This document shows positions 1-23,000 of a stretch of 64,000 bases of DNA, one piece after another. The first letter of the stretch is position 1, and the number at the start of each line of letters is the position of its first letter. This stretch comes from Tubiluchus corallicola (lineage: Eukaryota; Priapulida; Priapulimorpha; Priapulimorphida; Tubiluchidae). The stretch covers positions 248,001 through 312,000 of the forward strand of contig JAQGDQ010000088.1 of assembly GCA_030141605.1 (NCBI GenBank), read 5' to 3'. The notes under the pieces are model-generated. The model had not been told where the DNA came from and made no database searches. It saw only the letters and a list, made by a program, of their open reading frames with translations. The position numbers were made by a program, and so were the translations under genes.

Positions 1-49
1 TGCTGATGGCTGGAATGCACCAGTTGATCTATATTTTTTACAGAAAAGT

Positions 50-362
50 ATGTTAGTCTTATCTACTGATATGATCAGTATAAACCTATAAAACATTTTA
101 TACATGTATCATGGTAAGCAAAAAGCACATTACAATGAATAGATTAATTAAACTTTGACTAATAAATGTCACGATTTTTAAGCTTTTCTAAATTTATTTT
201 TGCATTCATGTTAGTCTTTTCTACTGATATGATCAGTATAAACCTATAAAACATTTTATACATGTATCATGGTAAGCAAAAAGCACATTATAATGAATAG
301 ATTAATTAAACTTTGACTAATAAATGTCACGATTTTTAAGCTTTTCTAAATTTATTTCTGCA
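50..362. repeat. 158-bp tandem duplication in SMARCD 5' intron
   Basis: Two nearly identical head-to-tail copies (50-207 and 208-362), differing at only a few bases. Both begin with TGTTAGTCTT and include CTGATATGATCAGTAT and TACATGTATCATGG. No coding potential seen. The rest of 1-792 is intron sequence with no recognisable exon. Confidence 0.9.
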
Positions 363-792
363 CGACATATTTTCGGAATTGTTTGTATTTTAGTTTTGAA
401 ATAATAACACCAGATATAGATATGACAAAGTAGCCACTAAGTGCTGGTTCTGTAGATTTCTTTTGCTAATTCCCATTTGAACTCTGATCATATGAAAAAT
501 AAAAAAAACATCTGTTGAATATCAAAGCTTGTGTTTTCTTGGGTTGCTGCTAGCTAACTACTTTGTCCATCAGCATCAGTATTATTTGAGCAGACCCATG
601 TTAGTGAGCCTTTGATAGAGGTTTGATAGAACAATAACTATCAGTACTTGGTAAATTGACAGTAACGCTGTAACCTGAACTATTTAGCCCTGAAATAAAA
701 CCTTAGTCCATGAAACATTTTTCAAGTATTTACTAAATACCTATTGAGATTTGAAACTAAAAATTTTTTATAACTAAACAATTTATTTTTAG

Positions 793-10691
<9,899 letters not shown>

Positions 10692-11043
10692 GTAGCTGAA
10701 CTGACACCGATTGACTTGGTCTATAGTTGGAAGATTGTATATGAAAAAAGGTCTAAGATCACGAACTTGTTATTCATCATTCTGACTGGTTACTTCACTT
10801 ACTTGATATTGCTAGTAATTCAAATATTACTGCAGTTCTAATATCACTAATATTTTAGATTCCAGCAAGTTATTTCTTGACAATTTAATATTTTTTAAAG
10901 TTTCTTGATACTGAATCGTCAATGTCCTGTCGGCTAGCTAACTCATCTATTTGTGTGTATATGCTTGAATAACTTGTCATTTTAAATAAGGTGTTATTAT
11001 TAGGAATGTGGGGACTGTACTATACAGTGGACCTATCAATGTA

Positions 11044-11049
11044 AATAAA
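11044..11049 (+). promoter_or_regulatory. candidate SMARCD polyadenylation signal
   Basis: Canonical AATAAA about 350 bp after the SMARCD stop codon. Another AATAAA lies in the run near 11504, so alternative ends are possible. Inferred from sequence only. Confidence 0.45.
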
Positions 11050-11860
11050 TGGTAATTGTAATCCCTTTGAGCTTTAAGAGTATGTGCACCAAAGCAATGG
11101 AACTCCCTCATTATTTTAAATGCACACTGCTCATATTAGTTAGCACACTTTCATTATTTGTATTTATTGATGTTAACTATTATCAAAAAGAAGTAGGCAG
11201 GGTACCAGTTAATTGAGTATTCAGAAAAGCTAGTATGACCAGCATAATCATACTTACTAGATTGGAATTTGCAGCAGAAAGAGGCAGGCATTATGGCTGT
11301 GAAGTTTAGCTTTGTTGATGTGATGTTTCAGTGCGTTCTGTGAGTTGATCGATATAATTAAAGTGGCTTATTTGTCGTTCATTTGTCACCTCTCAGACTG
11401 TTTAATAATTGTAATTCACTGATGAACAGTAATTGATTTACATTAATAACATATGGTAGTGATCAATTGTTTAGTTGGCACACCAATAGTATATAGCGGC
11501 AAAAATAAATAAAAATATCTATCTATAGAACATGGGTTTCTTGTCTTCATTTGTTGTCTTTCTTGTGTGACAAAAAATTGCATTATTTTACTTAATTTTT
11601 TTTTATTTTACACTTACATTTACATTATTTTTGCACTTAATAGCTGACGTGATAGTGACTTTGAAAGTAAAATCTCATCTTGCATTCATAATTTCAAACG
11701 GGGTTAATTTGTACATTTCAGCAAATATTTGTCATACTAACCTAAATCTAAGACTAAAATAAATTATTACATTTAGTCATCATCATTAGGTCCCTGACTT
11801 TCAAAATCTAGGACCTTAAGATGTCATGCATTGTCTCTCAGAGAGGATCCAGATCGATGA

Positions 11861-12330
11861 GTCCATCAGCTCAATGCGAGAAATACCTGTTGCTATTGGA
11901 AATCCAACTGTGACAAAATTATTTTAACCCCCTCCAGGGAAGGCAGATCCCGAATTCTAACAATTGCAACTATTTGTTGCAAAGGCAGGTTTTGTCCTGC
12001 AAAATGTCAACATATAGATGTTAGGTGAATGGTGATGGCCTGCAATGACTATCTCATCTCGAGAGAGGGAGTACACAGGGTGGTGGGTATAGTGGGAGAA
12101 TCTGAGTCAGCAGGGGGTATCTAGGGTGGTTTGTATAGTGGGAGAATCTGAGTCAGCTCAATGCGAGACAATTATATGTGATTGTAACCTATTAGCAACC
12201 CAGCTATGACATGAATATTTGATCCCCTATCTGACCTCCAGGAGGTCCTGATTCAAATAATTGCAGATGAAGTGTTATGAAGGCAAGTTTTGTACCATCA
12301 AAATATCAAGTGTAGGTGCTAGATGACTGT
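11861..12330 (+). repeat. diverged ~180-bp direct repeat pair with a 46-bp tandem between
   Basis: Copy 1 (11861-12030) and copy 2 (12150-12330) share TCAGCTCAATGCGAGA, CTCCAGG...GGTCC/CAGATCC, AATTGCA, AAGGCA(A)GTTTTGT and a final TAGGTG(T)TAG segment, with many substitutions. Between them, GTATAGTGGGAGAATCTGAG occurs twice at a 46-bp spacing (12077-12157). No coding function is evident. Confidence 0.7.
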
Positions 12331-13479
12331 ATGTACAAAGCTTGCTGTATGAAATTTGGACAAGAAAACTATTTGACCAGTAGGCACAGTTGAGAAATTA
12401 ACGTTCATTGCGTACCTTTTTTGTTTGTGAGAATTTATTGCAGCTTGTAATAAATTAATTTCCTTCGTCACTTATTGAATTTACAACTGATTGAATTTAC
12501 TTGTTAGTTTTCTTTTGTATAATATATATTAATACATAATAATTTACAAGCTTGGCTTTTTTAAAGCCCTGCAACACAAATCATTTAAATGTGAATAGCT
12601 ATTCTTTTTTTCAAAATTTGCTTCTTTTGATGTTTCTCGCTAATTGTCAACCATTGAAGTATTGGAGACTTTTGTTTCTTTTATAATGTGTTATAATACA
12701 GAAATGACAATAAATTGCTTGCTTACCATTGATTAAATTTTCACTGTTGAAGCAAACCTCGTAGAAAATTAGGTCTACATTGATAAGTGTGATCGATTTG
12801 TGTATTCTTTCATAAATTTAAGCAGATTACTCACATTTTCTCCTTCTGAAGCGGTATTATACTATGTCTTTTTATAGTGAAATTCTTCATCTTTTGGCCT
12901 GCCAAATTCTATTTAAAAATTTCTTCAATGATTTTTACTGAATTCTATTCGCGGTTGCAAAGTGCATATGCTATACATATCATAGTGTTCCAATTTTTAT
13001 TGTGTTTAACCAGTCGCAAATGGCGATTTCATTAGTCTATTGTAGTACTCATTCATTACATGAATCAGATCTCTTTGGTGGGCCTTGTCCCGTGTTTTCC
13101 ATTTACTACTTTTCAAATTATTGAGATGACTAATAATTTAAAAAATAACATACCAATGGAGACAGGTTGCGAAAAGACCAATGGTCACCAAATAAACCAC
13201 CACTATCCTTACATAAAAAATAAAAATTACTGTGTGCGTTAGGAATTATTAACAATGAAGTATACAAATGTGGAAAGAAGCTTAGTCAAGCACAATTAAA
13301 CATAGTGAAGTAATCCAATTATCTTTATCACTAACCAATTAAATATTCAATTGTAAGTCAGTAACCGTTGTTTGGCCAAATAAAGAAGCCAAAGATAATA
13401 TAATAACAAAAAATCAAGCTAATGATAAAATAATCATTCAAACAAAGCACAGAAAGACAACCAATTTGGCGAAAGATTT

Positions 13480-13925
13480 CTATCAGTGGTTACTTCAGAG
13501 GACGATTGGGTGTTGTCGTGGATGACCAACTCAAGTTTCGCACACATCAGTGATAAAGTTGCTAGGGCAAATCAGACAATTAGAGCTATCTCGAACAATT
13601 GCGAGTAGGAATAGAAACATCAACATGTGATTTGGGAGTGTCAAATGTACACTGCATCAAATAGAACTTAAACTGAAAAGTGACGAACAAAATTAGCGTT
13701 TAAAAAGCTCTGTGACCATTATGTCCTTACTTGATAACTCATCCTTAGGGATGAAGTGGGTTCAGCATATCCATAGTATTCGCAGATCATACCAATATAA
13801 AGCTCTAGTGATGCCATATGCTGAATTTGCAAGTCAAATTTGAAGCCCGCATCACCTCAAGGATATTTCAGCTTTAGAGAAAGTGCTAAAGAGAACAGTG
13901 GTTAAAGGATTATACCCTATGTGAG
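13480..13925 (+). pseudogene. decayed non-LTR retrotransposon (LINE) reverse transcriptase C-terminal fragment
   Basis: Conceptual translation with frame changes gives LGVVVDDQLKF followed in another frame by HISDKVARANQTIRAIS. After a gap comes YKALVMPYAEFASQI, a stop, then SPHHLKDISALEKVLKRT near 13796-13922. These correspond to the 'DLGV.(V)D..L.F..HI......AN' and 'LYK.LVRP.LEYAS..W.P...KDI..LE.VQRR' blocks that follow the catalytic RT core in CR1/L2/jockey-type LINEs. At least one frameshift (near 13548) and an in-frame stop show it is dead. Both ends appear truncated. Confidence 0.75.
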
Positions 13926-15437
13926 TTGCGTCATAAAAACGATAAGAATTGCGTAGAATCCCGTTTCTACTTTTGCAAAACCTCTGCTAGTTTTATTTCA
14001 TTGGATGAAACCTTGCACCGGAAGAGCTTATACCGCCCAGTTACTCATGAACAGGAAGTGGTTAAATTGTGACTTACCGGTGAGGAGTGTGTGCCGTCTT
14101 TTGTAAGTAATTTTTGCCAAAGTTAAGGGAGAAATACACCGGAGAACTCGAGTAAGCAAAACTTTACCATTTGTCGTGTGCAAATAGCTCTCATAACACA
14201 TTATTTTAACCAATAAACTTTAACAATTAAACTCTTCTGTACACGATTAGGCCTTCGTTCATAAACGTCTAGCTTAAAAGTTGAGGCAGAGAAACTGGAA
14301 AATTCCGCCAGCACCAACCCAAATAGTTTATAAGTGGTTTTGTAGAGGTTCACGATACTCTTTTAGTAGCTAAAAATGAGAATTTTTTTCGATGTGTGAA
14401 CCATTTGCTTTCAGTATTCATCCTGAATGATCATGCATATCTAAATGAAACTATATTTAGTTGTAAACTGAATTCAACCAGGGAGCTCCGAGGAAGGGTA
14501 AAATTAATGACACCGATATTAAACTTTCATTGTTATTATGTATTTTGGTGTTGTAGTGTATGTTTACTTGCTGTACCATGAGAATAATAATGAACAGATT
14601 TAGTCAAAAATAGTATTTCAAAAGTAAAATATATGCAGTCAATGGCCTGCAGCTTGTGCGTTGCTTGCCTTCTAATTTCCATGACATGATTATGCTGTAT
14701 GGCGCTACGACTATCTTTATGACAACCTAATGAATTTGCTTGACCTAGCCAGCTTGCAGCTAATGAGAATGAATGAGAGGAGATGCAGATTGCAGAAGTT
14801 CATTGTCATTAAGTGAATCGTCACTAAACAGACAGTATGAGGCAAGAGCTGAACTTGGACTATGAGAAAACTTGAATTTTTAAGCTGTTGTTTAAATGCC
14901 ATCATTACCATTATTACGTTTTTGGTGCAGTCTGTGGCAGGTATTGTTGGTGGTAGTTTTGGTCTTTCATAGAGAATGTGCAAAGCTTTCTCTCAGTAGT
15001 AACTCTTCATTGTAATTTTACAAGACAGCTGCAAATACAGTGTTGATGTACTCTTGCTCTTGAAGAGTTTTGCTCTTGAAAAACATATAGGTATTCAAAA
15101 AATGTTCGTCTACTCTTTAGATGTAAGTTATGAGTACATAAAGTTAATTGATAAGTGTCTGCTGTGTAAATTTTTTGTACTAATTAAGCATTTAGCCTAT
15201 GTGGGTTGTGAAATTGACTGTAAAGTAACTAATATTAGTCAGACAAGTGGGACCTGTCCTGTTCCGAAGAGCTGTAAAATTTTGTTTTGAGTTTAAGAAA
15301 GTTTAGTTTGGGATTATCTGTATAATAAAAGGATTTTATTGTAGTAGCTGTAGCTTCATGTACATGGTAAATCAATTGTGCTATAGCTCTTTTGTAATCT
15401 CTTTGATGCTTAACCTATTGCTTAACCTTTCTAGACC

Positions 15438-18400
15438 ATGGACGCAGATTTAAAAAGCTTAATTGAGAGACTGGAAGCAGTCACTTCAAGATTGGAACTA
15501 GTAGGTGGGCATTCTGGTGTTACCAGTCAGTCTTCTGCCATTGTTGCAGGTATATGTCTCTTAATTGCTTTGAACAACTTTACAATTTTCCAAGTAAATA
15601 ATGCATGTGTTAGATGCTATGTATGAAATGCCTAGGTGTTATGGGCTTTTAAAAAATGTTAAAGAAACCTCTTGTAATGTGAAATTGACATATTGTATAA
15701 AAACAAGGAATTGCAATTATAGATTACTTAACAGACTTTGTTAATTACTAAAAAGCAGAAACTTGGGTTAATTACTGTACAAAGAACACATTTCTTATTA
15801 AATCCAACCTTCTTTTGGTACGTGTAAATCAAGTTAGATAAATCATTAAGCAAGCCTAAAGCAAGCTGACAAATTATATTTTGTCTTACAAAACAAATCT
15901 ATATCTTTGTCAGTCTTTAGTTATCAAAAAAAGCAGGTGTGTTCTAAAGTAACTCACTCGGTTCAAAGGTAATTCATATTAGGCGATTCACAATATAATT
16001 TTCTTTCATATAATTTTACAATTCTATAGAGTGCCTTTCATGTCATAGATTGCTTTTCCACTAGTAATCATTTACCTAAGGATGGTTTGTTCTATTTACT
16101 TTTGATTGATGTTTTTGTTCAGGTAGAAAAATAGTTTTCTTGCTGCAAATGCTGAGCCTTTTTTAACTCAGTAGTTTCACTTATTATCTGTTTTAGTAGA
16201 ATAGTGTTAATAAACTAGCACAGGTTTTTTCTACTTCAGTTAGGATTGAACTAAGGTCTGTCTTGATGACAAGGGGTTTTGTTTTGGGCTTAGTTTAATT
16301 GGTCTACATCCAGGTGCACCTCTGATTTCTTTTCAAACTTCTATTTTTGTTTAGATTTTGTCAAACTCATTTAAGCAGTAGCAAATTTCCAGTTGATGAA
16401 CATGTCTCATTTTACACTTTGTCTAATAGACAATTAACCATTTGTTTTCTTTTGGTCATTTTATCCAATAAAATTTAATATTTTGCAAACTATTTGAAAG
16501 ATACATTGTGTTTCTGTTTTTTCTTATGTCTACTATTTTGTTCGCGCTTAAAATGATTTTCTAAGTTCAAATCAGTGAAAATTTCATTAACTTATTGACA
16601 CATTTACTCAGCTCAGCTGTGTCGACTTAGCCAAAGTTAACATCTCCCAACATATGGCATTAGCGGCAGGAAGAACTGCATGTTTGTCTAGTGATGTACA
16701 AGTTTTGCTATCTAGCTACGCTGCATGGAGTTTATCCAGCATTGGCAGCATTTACTGTTAGCTGAACCTAGAACTTTGTACTATGTTTGAGGTGTTTTGT
16801 AATATTGGTAGCAGCAGGGAATAAGGCTCATCAACTAATGTATATTTTTTACTGTTCATTGTCCTAACATAAAAGTTTTGAAGAAGCAGGTTTTCAACAT
16901 GCAATTGTATATATGAAAACCATCAAGTTAGTTAATTTGGAGTTGGTAACTTTCTTTTTATAGAGGAGCTCACAGTTAGTGTAATGGAATATGATGAACT
17001 ATTGAAGGGTGCCTTTGCACAATACTTGCAACTTAGTGCTGAGATTGGTGGAACTATTAAAGAACAGGTAATATTATACTTGCTTGTAACTTTCTTTAAA
17101 TAAGAATTATCTGTATGCATTTTACGAATTTTGTTCGCATTTTTAGCTTTCTCCCATTCATAGTAAATTTTCATTCACACTTACTAGTGACACTGGTATA
17201 CGTTTGCACCCTGACTTGTATAAGTAAACAAAGATACATTTGCTTATAGTTAATCAATAATCAGTGAATATGACTAAGTTATTTTCTTCCTTCCATCATT
17301 CACCACATGTGTTGAACAATATTTTAAATAGTAAATTATGAAGCTTTTTAACATAAACTGTAGACATATTGTTTGTGTGTAGGCGACTATGGATTGTTAC
17401 TGTACATGTTTACATATATATTTGCTCATGCTTACTTTGGTCTTATATTGCTGGTCCATATGTGATGGCCTTGCTTGCCAACACACTTCTTGGTCTTGTG
17501 ACTAGCACAGACGAATAATGGATTGGTATTATCTATCAATAATAAATTTAAATTCTTAAGCACAAAAATTCACAGCTTTATAATAAAATGCTATGAGTCT
17601 ATGAGACGATATTATCTATAGGCTTTATCTTTAGTCGTTATCTATATCTTTAGACTTTGAAATTATTTTGTCCCACTATGTCTATAGATGAATATTAAAC
17701 AAGTTTGAAAGTTGTAAAGATAAATTGCTTTATCATTTTCAGTGTGCACATTTGCACTTTGTGATGTTGATAATGTGTCTATTAAAGGTGTAAAATGTTT
17801 TTTTCAGGGTGACATCGTTAAAGCTGCATTTCAAGCTCAAAGAGAATTTTTAATGATTGCTTCTAGAGCTAAACAGCCTGATCAAGTAAGTTAAATTTTG
17901 CTTTTTCATGAATGGCATAGAAGTTTAACCGATCTCTTATCTTTGCTGATAATTTTTTAAAATGAAAATGTAGGTGTGTAACCAACAGTAAGCATCACTG
18001 CTACTCTTTCAGATTTGGAACATTATAAGTGATGAACGAAGTAACTTTTCGAAAGTTAGCACATTTTTAATTATACACTACATAGTTCTTTAGTTAATAT
18101 CCTCACTTAACAATAAGTAGCAAATTTCAATGATGAATATATTACTTACAGCTATCTTCTGTGAGAAAATGTAGATGTAGACAAACGGCATACACAGTGC
18201 ATTATCATTGTCATGTTAGTTATTTTGTAATAATATGAGCAATAGAGTAGCAATAAAGTTCATAAAACATGATTTTTATGACCCAAGTATTTTTTATTTT
18301 TATTTGATCCTTGCAGTTTGTTTTCTTTGGATTGAAATTGTGAAACACCCTTTGGGTACACCCTGCACTTGAGACTTTAGTCTGATTCTGTCTGAATGTT

Positions 18401-19909
18401 CCCTTCTTTGCGTTTTGCAACTGAGATATGCATGTGCATAAAGATATACAATATGTAGTAATTATATTATGTGATACTGTTAAAAATGCTATAGGTTTTC
18501 TAAATATTTAAAAACATGTTTATTTACATGTTTGTCTTCTTAGGTATGCTAACTGTAGCTGTTAAATAGCCGTAATATTGTAAATTAACAAAAATAATGC
18601 AAAGATCGCAAATATGTGTTCTTAATACTATAATACCTTATTTATATAAGCACTCATGCACTTAGTTGAAGTAGAACTATGTCAAATTCCATGCCTAACT
18701 GTGTTGCATATAAGTTGTGTAGTCTAATATTAAATAAATTATTAAAGAAGTGGAAAAATGTGTAGCCACAATAAAAGTAATTCATTTGGGGATAGCCGAT
18801 TTTATGACTTGTGTTCTTCTTCACAAGTCACTTGTATTGAAGATTTAACCGAAACAGCAATTAGTAGCAATGTCTACACATGATGTGTTCTACTAAGTAA
18901 ATTTATAAATTAGCTTTTGGAGTGCTTATGCAATAAGTTTGTAAGCTTAAAACTAATGTCAGTATAAAAGCTGCAACAACTAATAGCAAAAAATTACCAA
19001 GTTTCACTCTTTGCAGTCACCGCAATGCATTGTTATGAATATACTAATAGCCAAAAGTAGATTGCTTTCATAATGCAGGCCCCCGAGACTGTGCTTTATT
19101 TAGAATACTATGTGGAAAATTATGCGACTTATGGGTTGTTAGGGGGCCAGTACCATTATCAATAATGCGTATATTTTTCACATAGCGTTTTTTATATGCA
19201 GTGAAGTGATCATTTTATGTCAGTATGTGTATTTATATTTTGGAATGTGATTTCTTTCTTATCTTTTATATGTGTTATTGTGAAATTACAGGCGACACTA
19301 ATAAAGATACTTGAACCAACTTCTAGTAACCTGCAAACTGTTCAAGAATTCAAGGAAAAGCACAGAGGTGACCTTTTCTTTAATCATCTCTCAGCAGTGA
19401 GCGAGTCTATACCTGCACTTGGCTGGGTTACTGTTGTAAGTATTTAAAATGAAACAGAAACAGTACATTTTTATGCTAAATGTATAATGCCTATGAAACT
19501 GTCGATTTTTTGAGATAAGCATCTATTAACAAGCAAGCCAAATACTGTCAATATTAATGTTTTTACAATCTTTGCTTAAAGACAAAATCAGCAAACTTTC
19601 ATATGCTGGCTTAAAAGCCAGCCAAAAACTTAGTAATGTATAAATCACTCGTTCAATAAAGATAAATTACATGACTTCATGAATAAGTTTAATGACAATT
19701 ATTTTCCTGAATTACAAATTTGCTGGGACCATGTCTCTGATGACATGATAGTGTCTTATGGCCCGTTTATACATAGGACGTTTCCTCGCTCGATTTCCTG
19801 CAAAGGAAAATCACTTGGTTTTCCTGCATTGCTCGTCATTCAAATATAAAGTGGTTTTTGCATAACTTCATACCACTTTCAGAAATGGCATCGTTTATTG
19901 TGATTGAAA

Positions 19910-19967
<58 letters not shown>

Positions 19968-20023
19968 GGGAGAGAGAGAGAGATTGAGAGAGAGAGAGAG
20001 AGAGAGAGAGGAGATAGAGAGAG

Positions 20024-20077
<54 letters not shown>

Positions 20078-23000
20078 GGGGGTTAATTAAGGTTTGGTTA
20101 GTATGTGTACATTGTACTGAACATACCAAAAATTGTGCTTAGCATTACAAATGGTTTCTATGATCATAGCCTGCCTATAAGGCTATAACAGTTTCTTACA
20201 TAGCAGGTGAATCACTCAATTTAGGAATTTTATAAATAATTCTACTAGTTTATTTTTTGTGTAACACCAATTCAAATGTAAAAACTTTTTCAGTCAATTG
20301 TAAACATAACTAGCTATTGTCAACTTTTGTGTATGAGACTTGTACTGTAAGCATATTCTGTATTTACTTTTCTGTGAACTGAGTTAATTTTTTACTAGCA
20401 AAGGCCCCGCAAAAGATTTTGCGTATAAATACACGTGTAATTAATAATACGCGACCATCCTACCTAGTCCTCATTTATAACACAAAGCCCGTAACATCCT
20501 GCCTACTTACCTAACGCAAAGCCAGCAGCGTTTACTCCTGCCTACTGTATGTTGCAAAGCAGCTTTTTGCTGAATTAAACTTATAGACAGAGTACAATGG
20601 ATGACGTCAGCACAATGGAATGCGTCGCAGTTTTCTAAGCGAGAATTTTCACAGTTTTCTAAGCCAAAATCGCCGAAAATAAAACACCTAATTAACTCGT
20701 CGATACTCCTCTCGGTGGACCTGCCCTAACATATAGCCCACATCATCGTGTAGCCCTGTTCTTCCTCTTTGTAAAGAACCCCATATCTCCTTCCTAGTAT
20801 CCCACCGGGCGACGCTAGAACGTTTTTCCTGCATGCTGTTTGGTCAAAATTTCGAAAAAATCGCGAGTTGGGTCCGGGAAAGCGCACGTTGCGGGGCGCC
20901 CTGGCCCTCTCGGGAATTCTAAATATGCCTACTACACCCACCGCTCAACGGGCTATCTATCCATACCCAGTACCCCCCTCGGCCCGTTCCCGTTCTCTAC
21001 ATCTCAGCCGTATAACTTTTGCAATTTTTTGCAAAAAACGGCCGAAAAAGGGCCATTTTTGGAGGTTTTTCGCCCCCCGTTCCTCCCGGTGGGCCCGATT
21101 CGAAAAATAAACCATCAATGAGAAGACACTAGATCGAGACCTTTCGTTTGATATATAGATCGCCGCAAATGGTGCCGTCGTCGAAGCTGTAGCCTCGAAT
21201 CTTATATATATATATATATATATATATAAATTAAGCCCATACCAAGAATATTAATATAAGAGACTAGCAAAGGCCCCGCAAAAGATTTTGCGTATAAACA
21301 CACGTGTAATCAATAATACGCGAACATCCTACATAGTCCTCAAAAATGCGGGGAACATCCTGCCTACTGTTTGTCTGTTTATCTAACGCAGAGCCAGCAG
21401 GCAGCTTTTTGCTGAATTAAAGTTATAAGATTATAGGCAGAGTACAATGGATGACGTCACAACAATGGCTTTGCGTCAGCAGTTTTCTAAGCGAAAATTG
21501 CCGAAAATAGAACATCTAATTAACTCGCCAGTACTCCTTTCGGTGGACCTGTCCTAAAATATAGCCCACATCATCGTGTAGCCCCGTTCTTCCTCTTTCT
21601 GATGAGCCCCATATCTCCTTCCGAGAGTCCCACCAGGCGATGCTAGAACGTTTTTTCCGCAGGCTGTTTGCGTGGCGCCGTGGTCCTCTCGCGAATTCTA
21701 AATAGGCCTATGACACCCACCGCTGAACGGGCTATCTATCCATACCCAGCACCACTCTCGGCCCGTTCCCGTTCTCTACATCTCAGCCATATAACTTTTG
21801 CAAAAAACGGCCGAAAAATGGCCATTTTTGGAGGGCCCGATTCGAAAAATAAACTCCCAAAGAGACGACACTAGATCGAGACCTTTCGTTTGATATATAG
21901 ATTGCCGCAAATGGTGCCTCGTCGAAGCTGTAGCCTCGAATCTATATATATATATATATATACCAAGAATATTAATATAAGGGACTAGCCAAACCCCACA
22001 AAAAGAATTTTGTGCACAAATCAACACACAACCCACACCACACCACTCTACCTCATCACACCACACTGCACCACACCATACCACTCCACCTCATCGCACC
22101 ACACAATACCACCGCACCGCACCACACCATACCACCTACACACCACACCACCCACACCATACCACTCCACCACATCACACCACACCATACCACTGCACCA
22201 CCCACACACCACACCACCCACACCATAATACTCCACCACATCACACCGTACAGCACCACACCATAACACCACACTGCATCACACCACCCACCCACCTACA
22301 CACCACACCACCCACACCATACCACTCCACCACATCACACGACACCGCACCACACCATACCACTGCAGCACACCGCACCACCCACACACCACACCACCCA
22401 CACCATACGACTCCACCACATCACACCACACTGCACCACACCATACCACTGCACCACACCGCACCACCCACACACCACACCACACACACCATAATACTCC
22501 ACCACATCACACCACACTGCAGCACAATACCTACCCACCCACACACCACGCCACCCACTCCATACCACACTACCCACACCACACCCCACACACCCTATCA
22601 CCCCACCACACCATCCATAGCACAACACACAAAGCACACCACCACCACACCACATCAAATCCACCACCTCACGTGGTGATCATGATGTTGATGATGATGA
22701 TGATGGTGGCAACGATGACGACACCTATAGCACAAGCACCAACAGTACAGCATTACAACAAAACCATTCCAAACATTTTTCACAAAGTTGAAACTATGTG
22801 CTATAATATAATAAATAGCAAAGGCCCCGTAAAAGATTTTGCGTAAAAAACCACGTGTAATCAATAACACGCGAACATCCTACCTAGTCCTCATTTATTA
22901 CACAAAGCCCGTAACATCCTGCCTACTGTTTGTTTAACTAACGCAAAGCCTGTAGCTTTTGCTGAATTAAAGTTATAAGATTACAGCAGAGTACAATGGA

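Larger units (their letters stand above)
10692..15434. other. SMARCD 3' UTR and SMARCD-CAP intergenic region
   Basis: No protein-coding gene is visible here. It contains the SMARCD 3' UTR, a diverged repeat pair at 11861-12330, a LINE remnant at 13480-13925, and AT-rich DNA. A pyrimidine-rich CTAG acceptor ending at 15434, just before the CAP start codon, implies a non-coding 5' exon of CAP somewhere upstream; I could not place it. Confidence 0.6.

Noticed and set aside
13060-13242. 60-codon ORF in the SMARCD-CAP intergenic region
   Set aside because: No recognisable motif, no splice context, AT-rich composition typical of random ORFs.
19836-20129. 97-codon minus-strand ORF of Ser-Leu repeats
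   Set aside because: Translation of the (GA)n microsatellite; no protein signal.
22010-22667. Several overlapping ORFs on both strands (His/Thr/Pro-rich and Cys/Trp/Gly-rich)
   Set aside because: All are frames through the C/A minisatellite, which lacks stop codons by composition.
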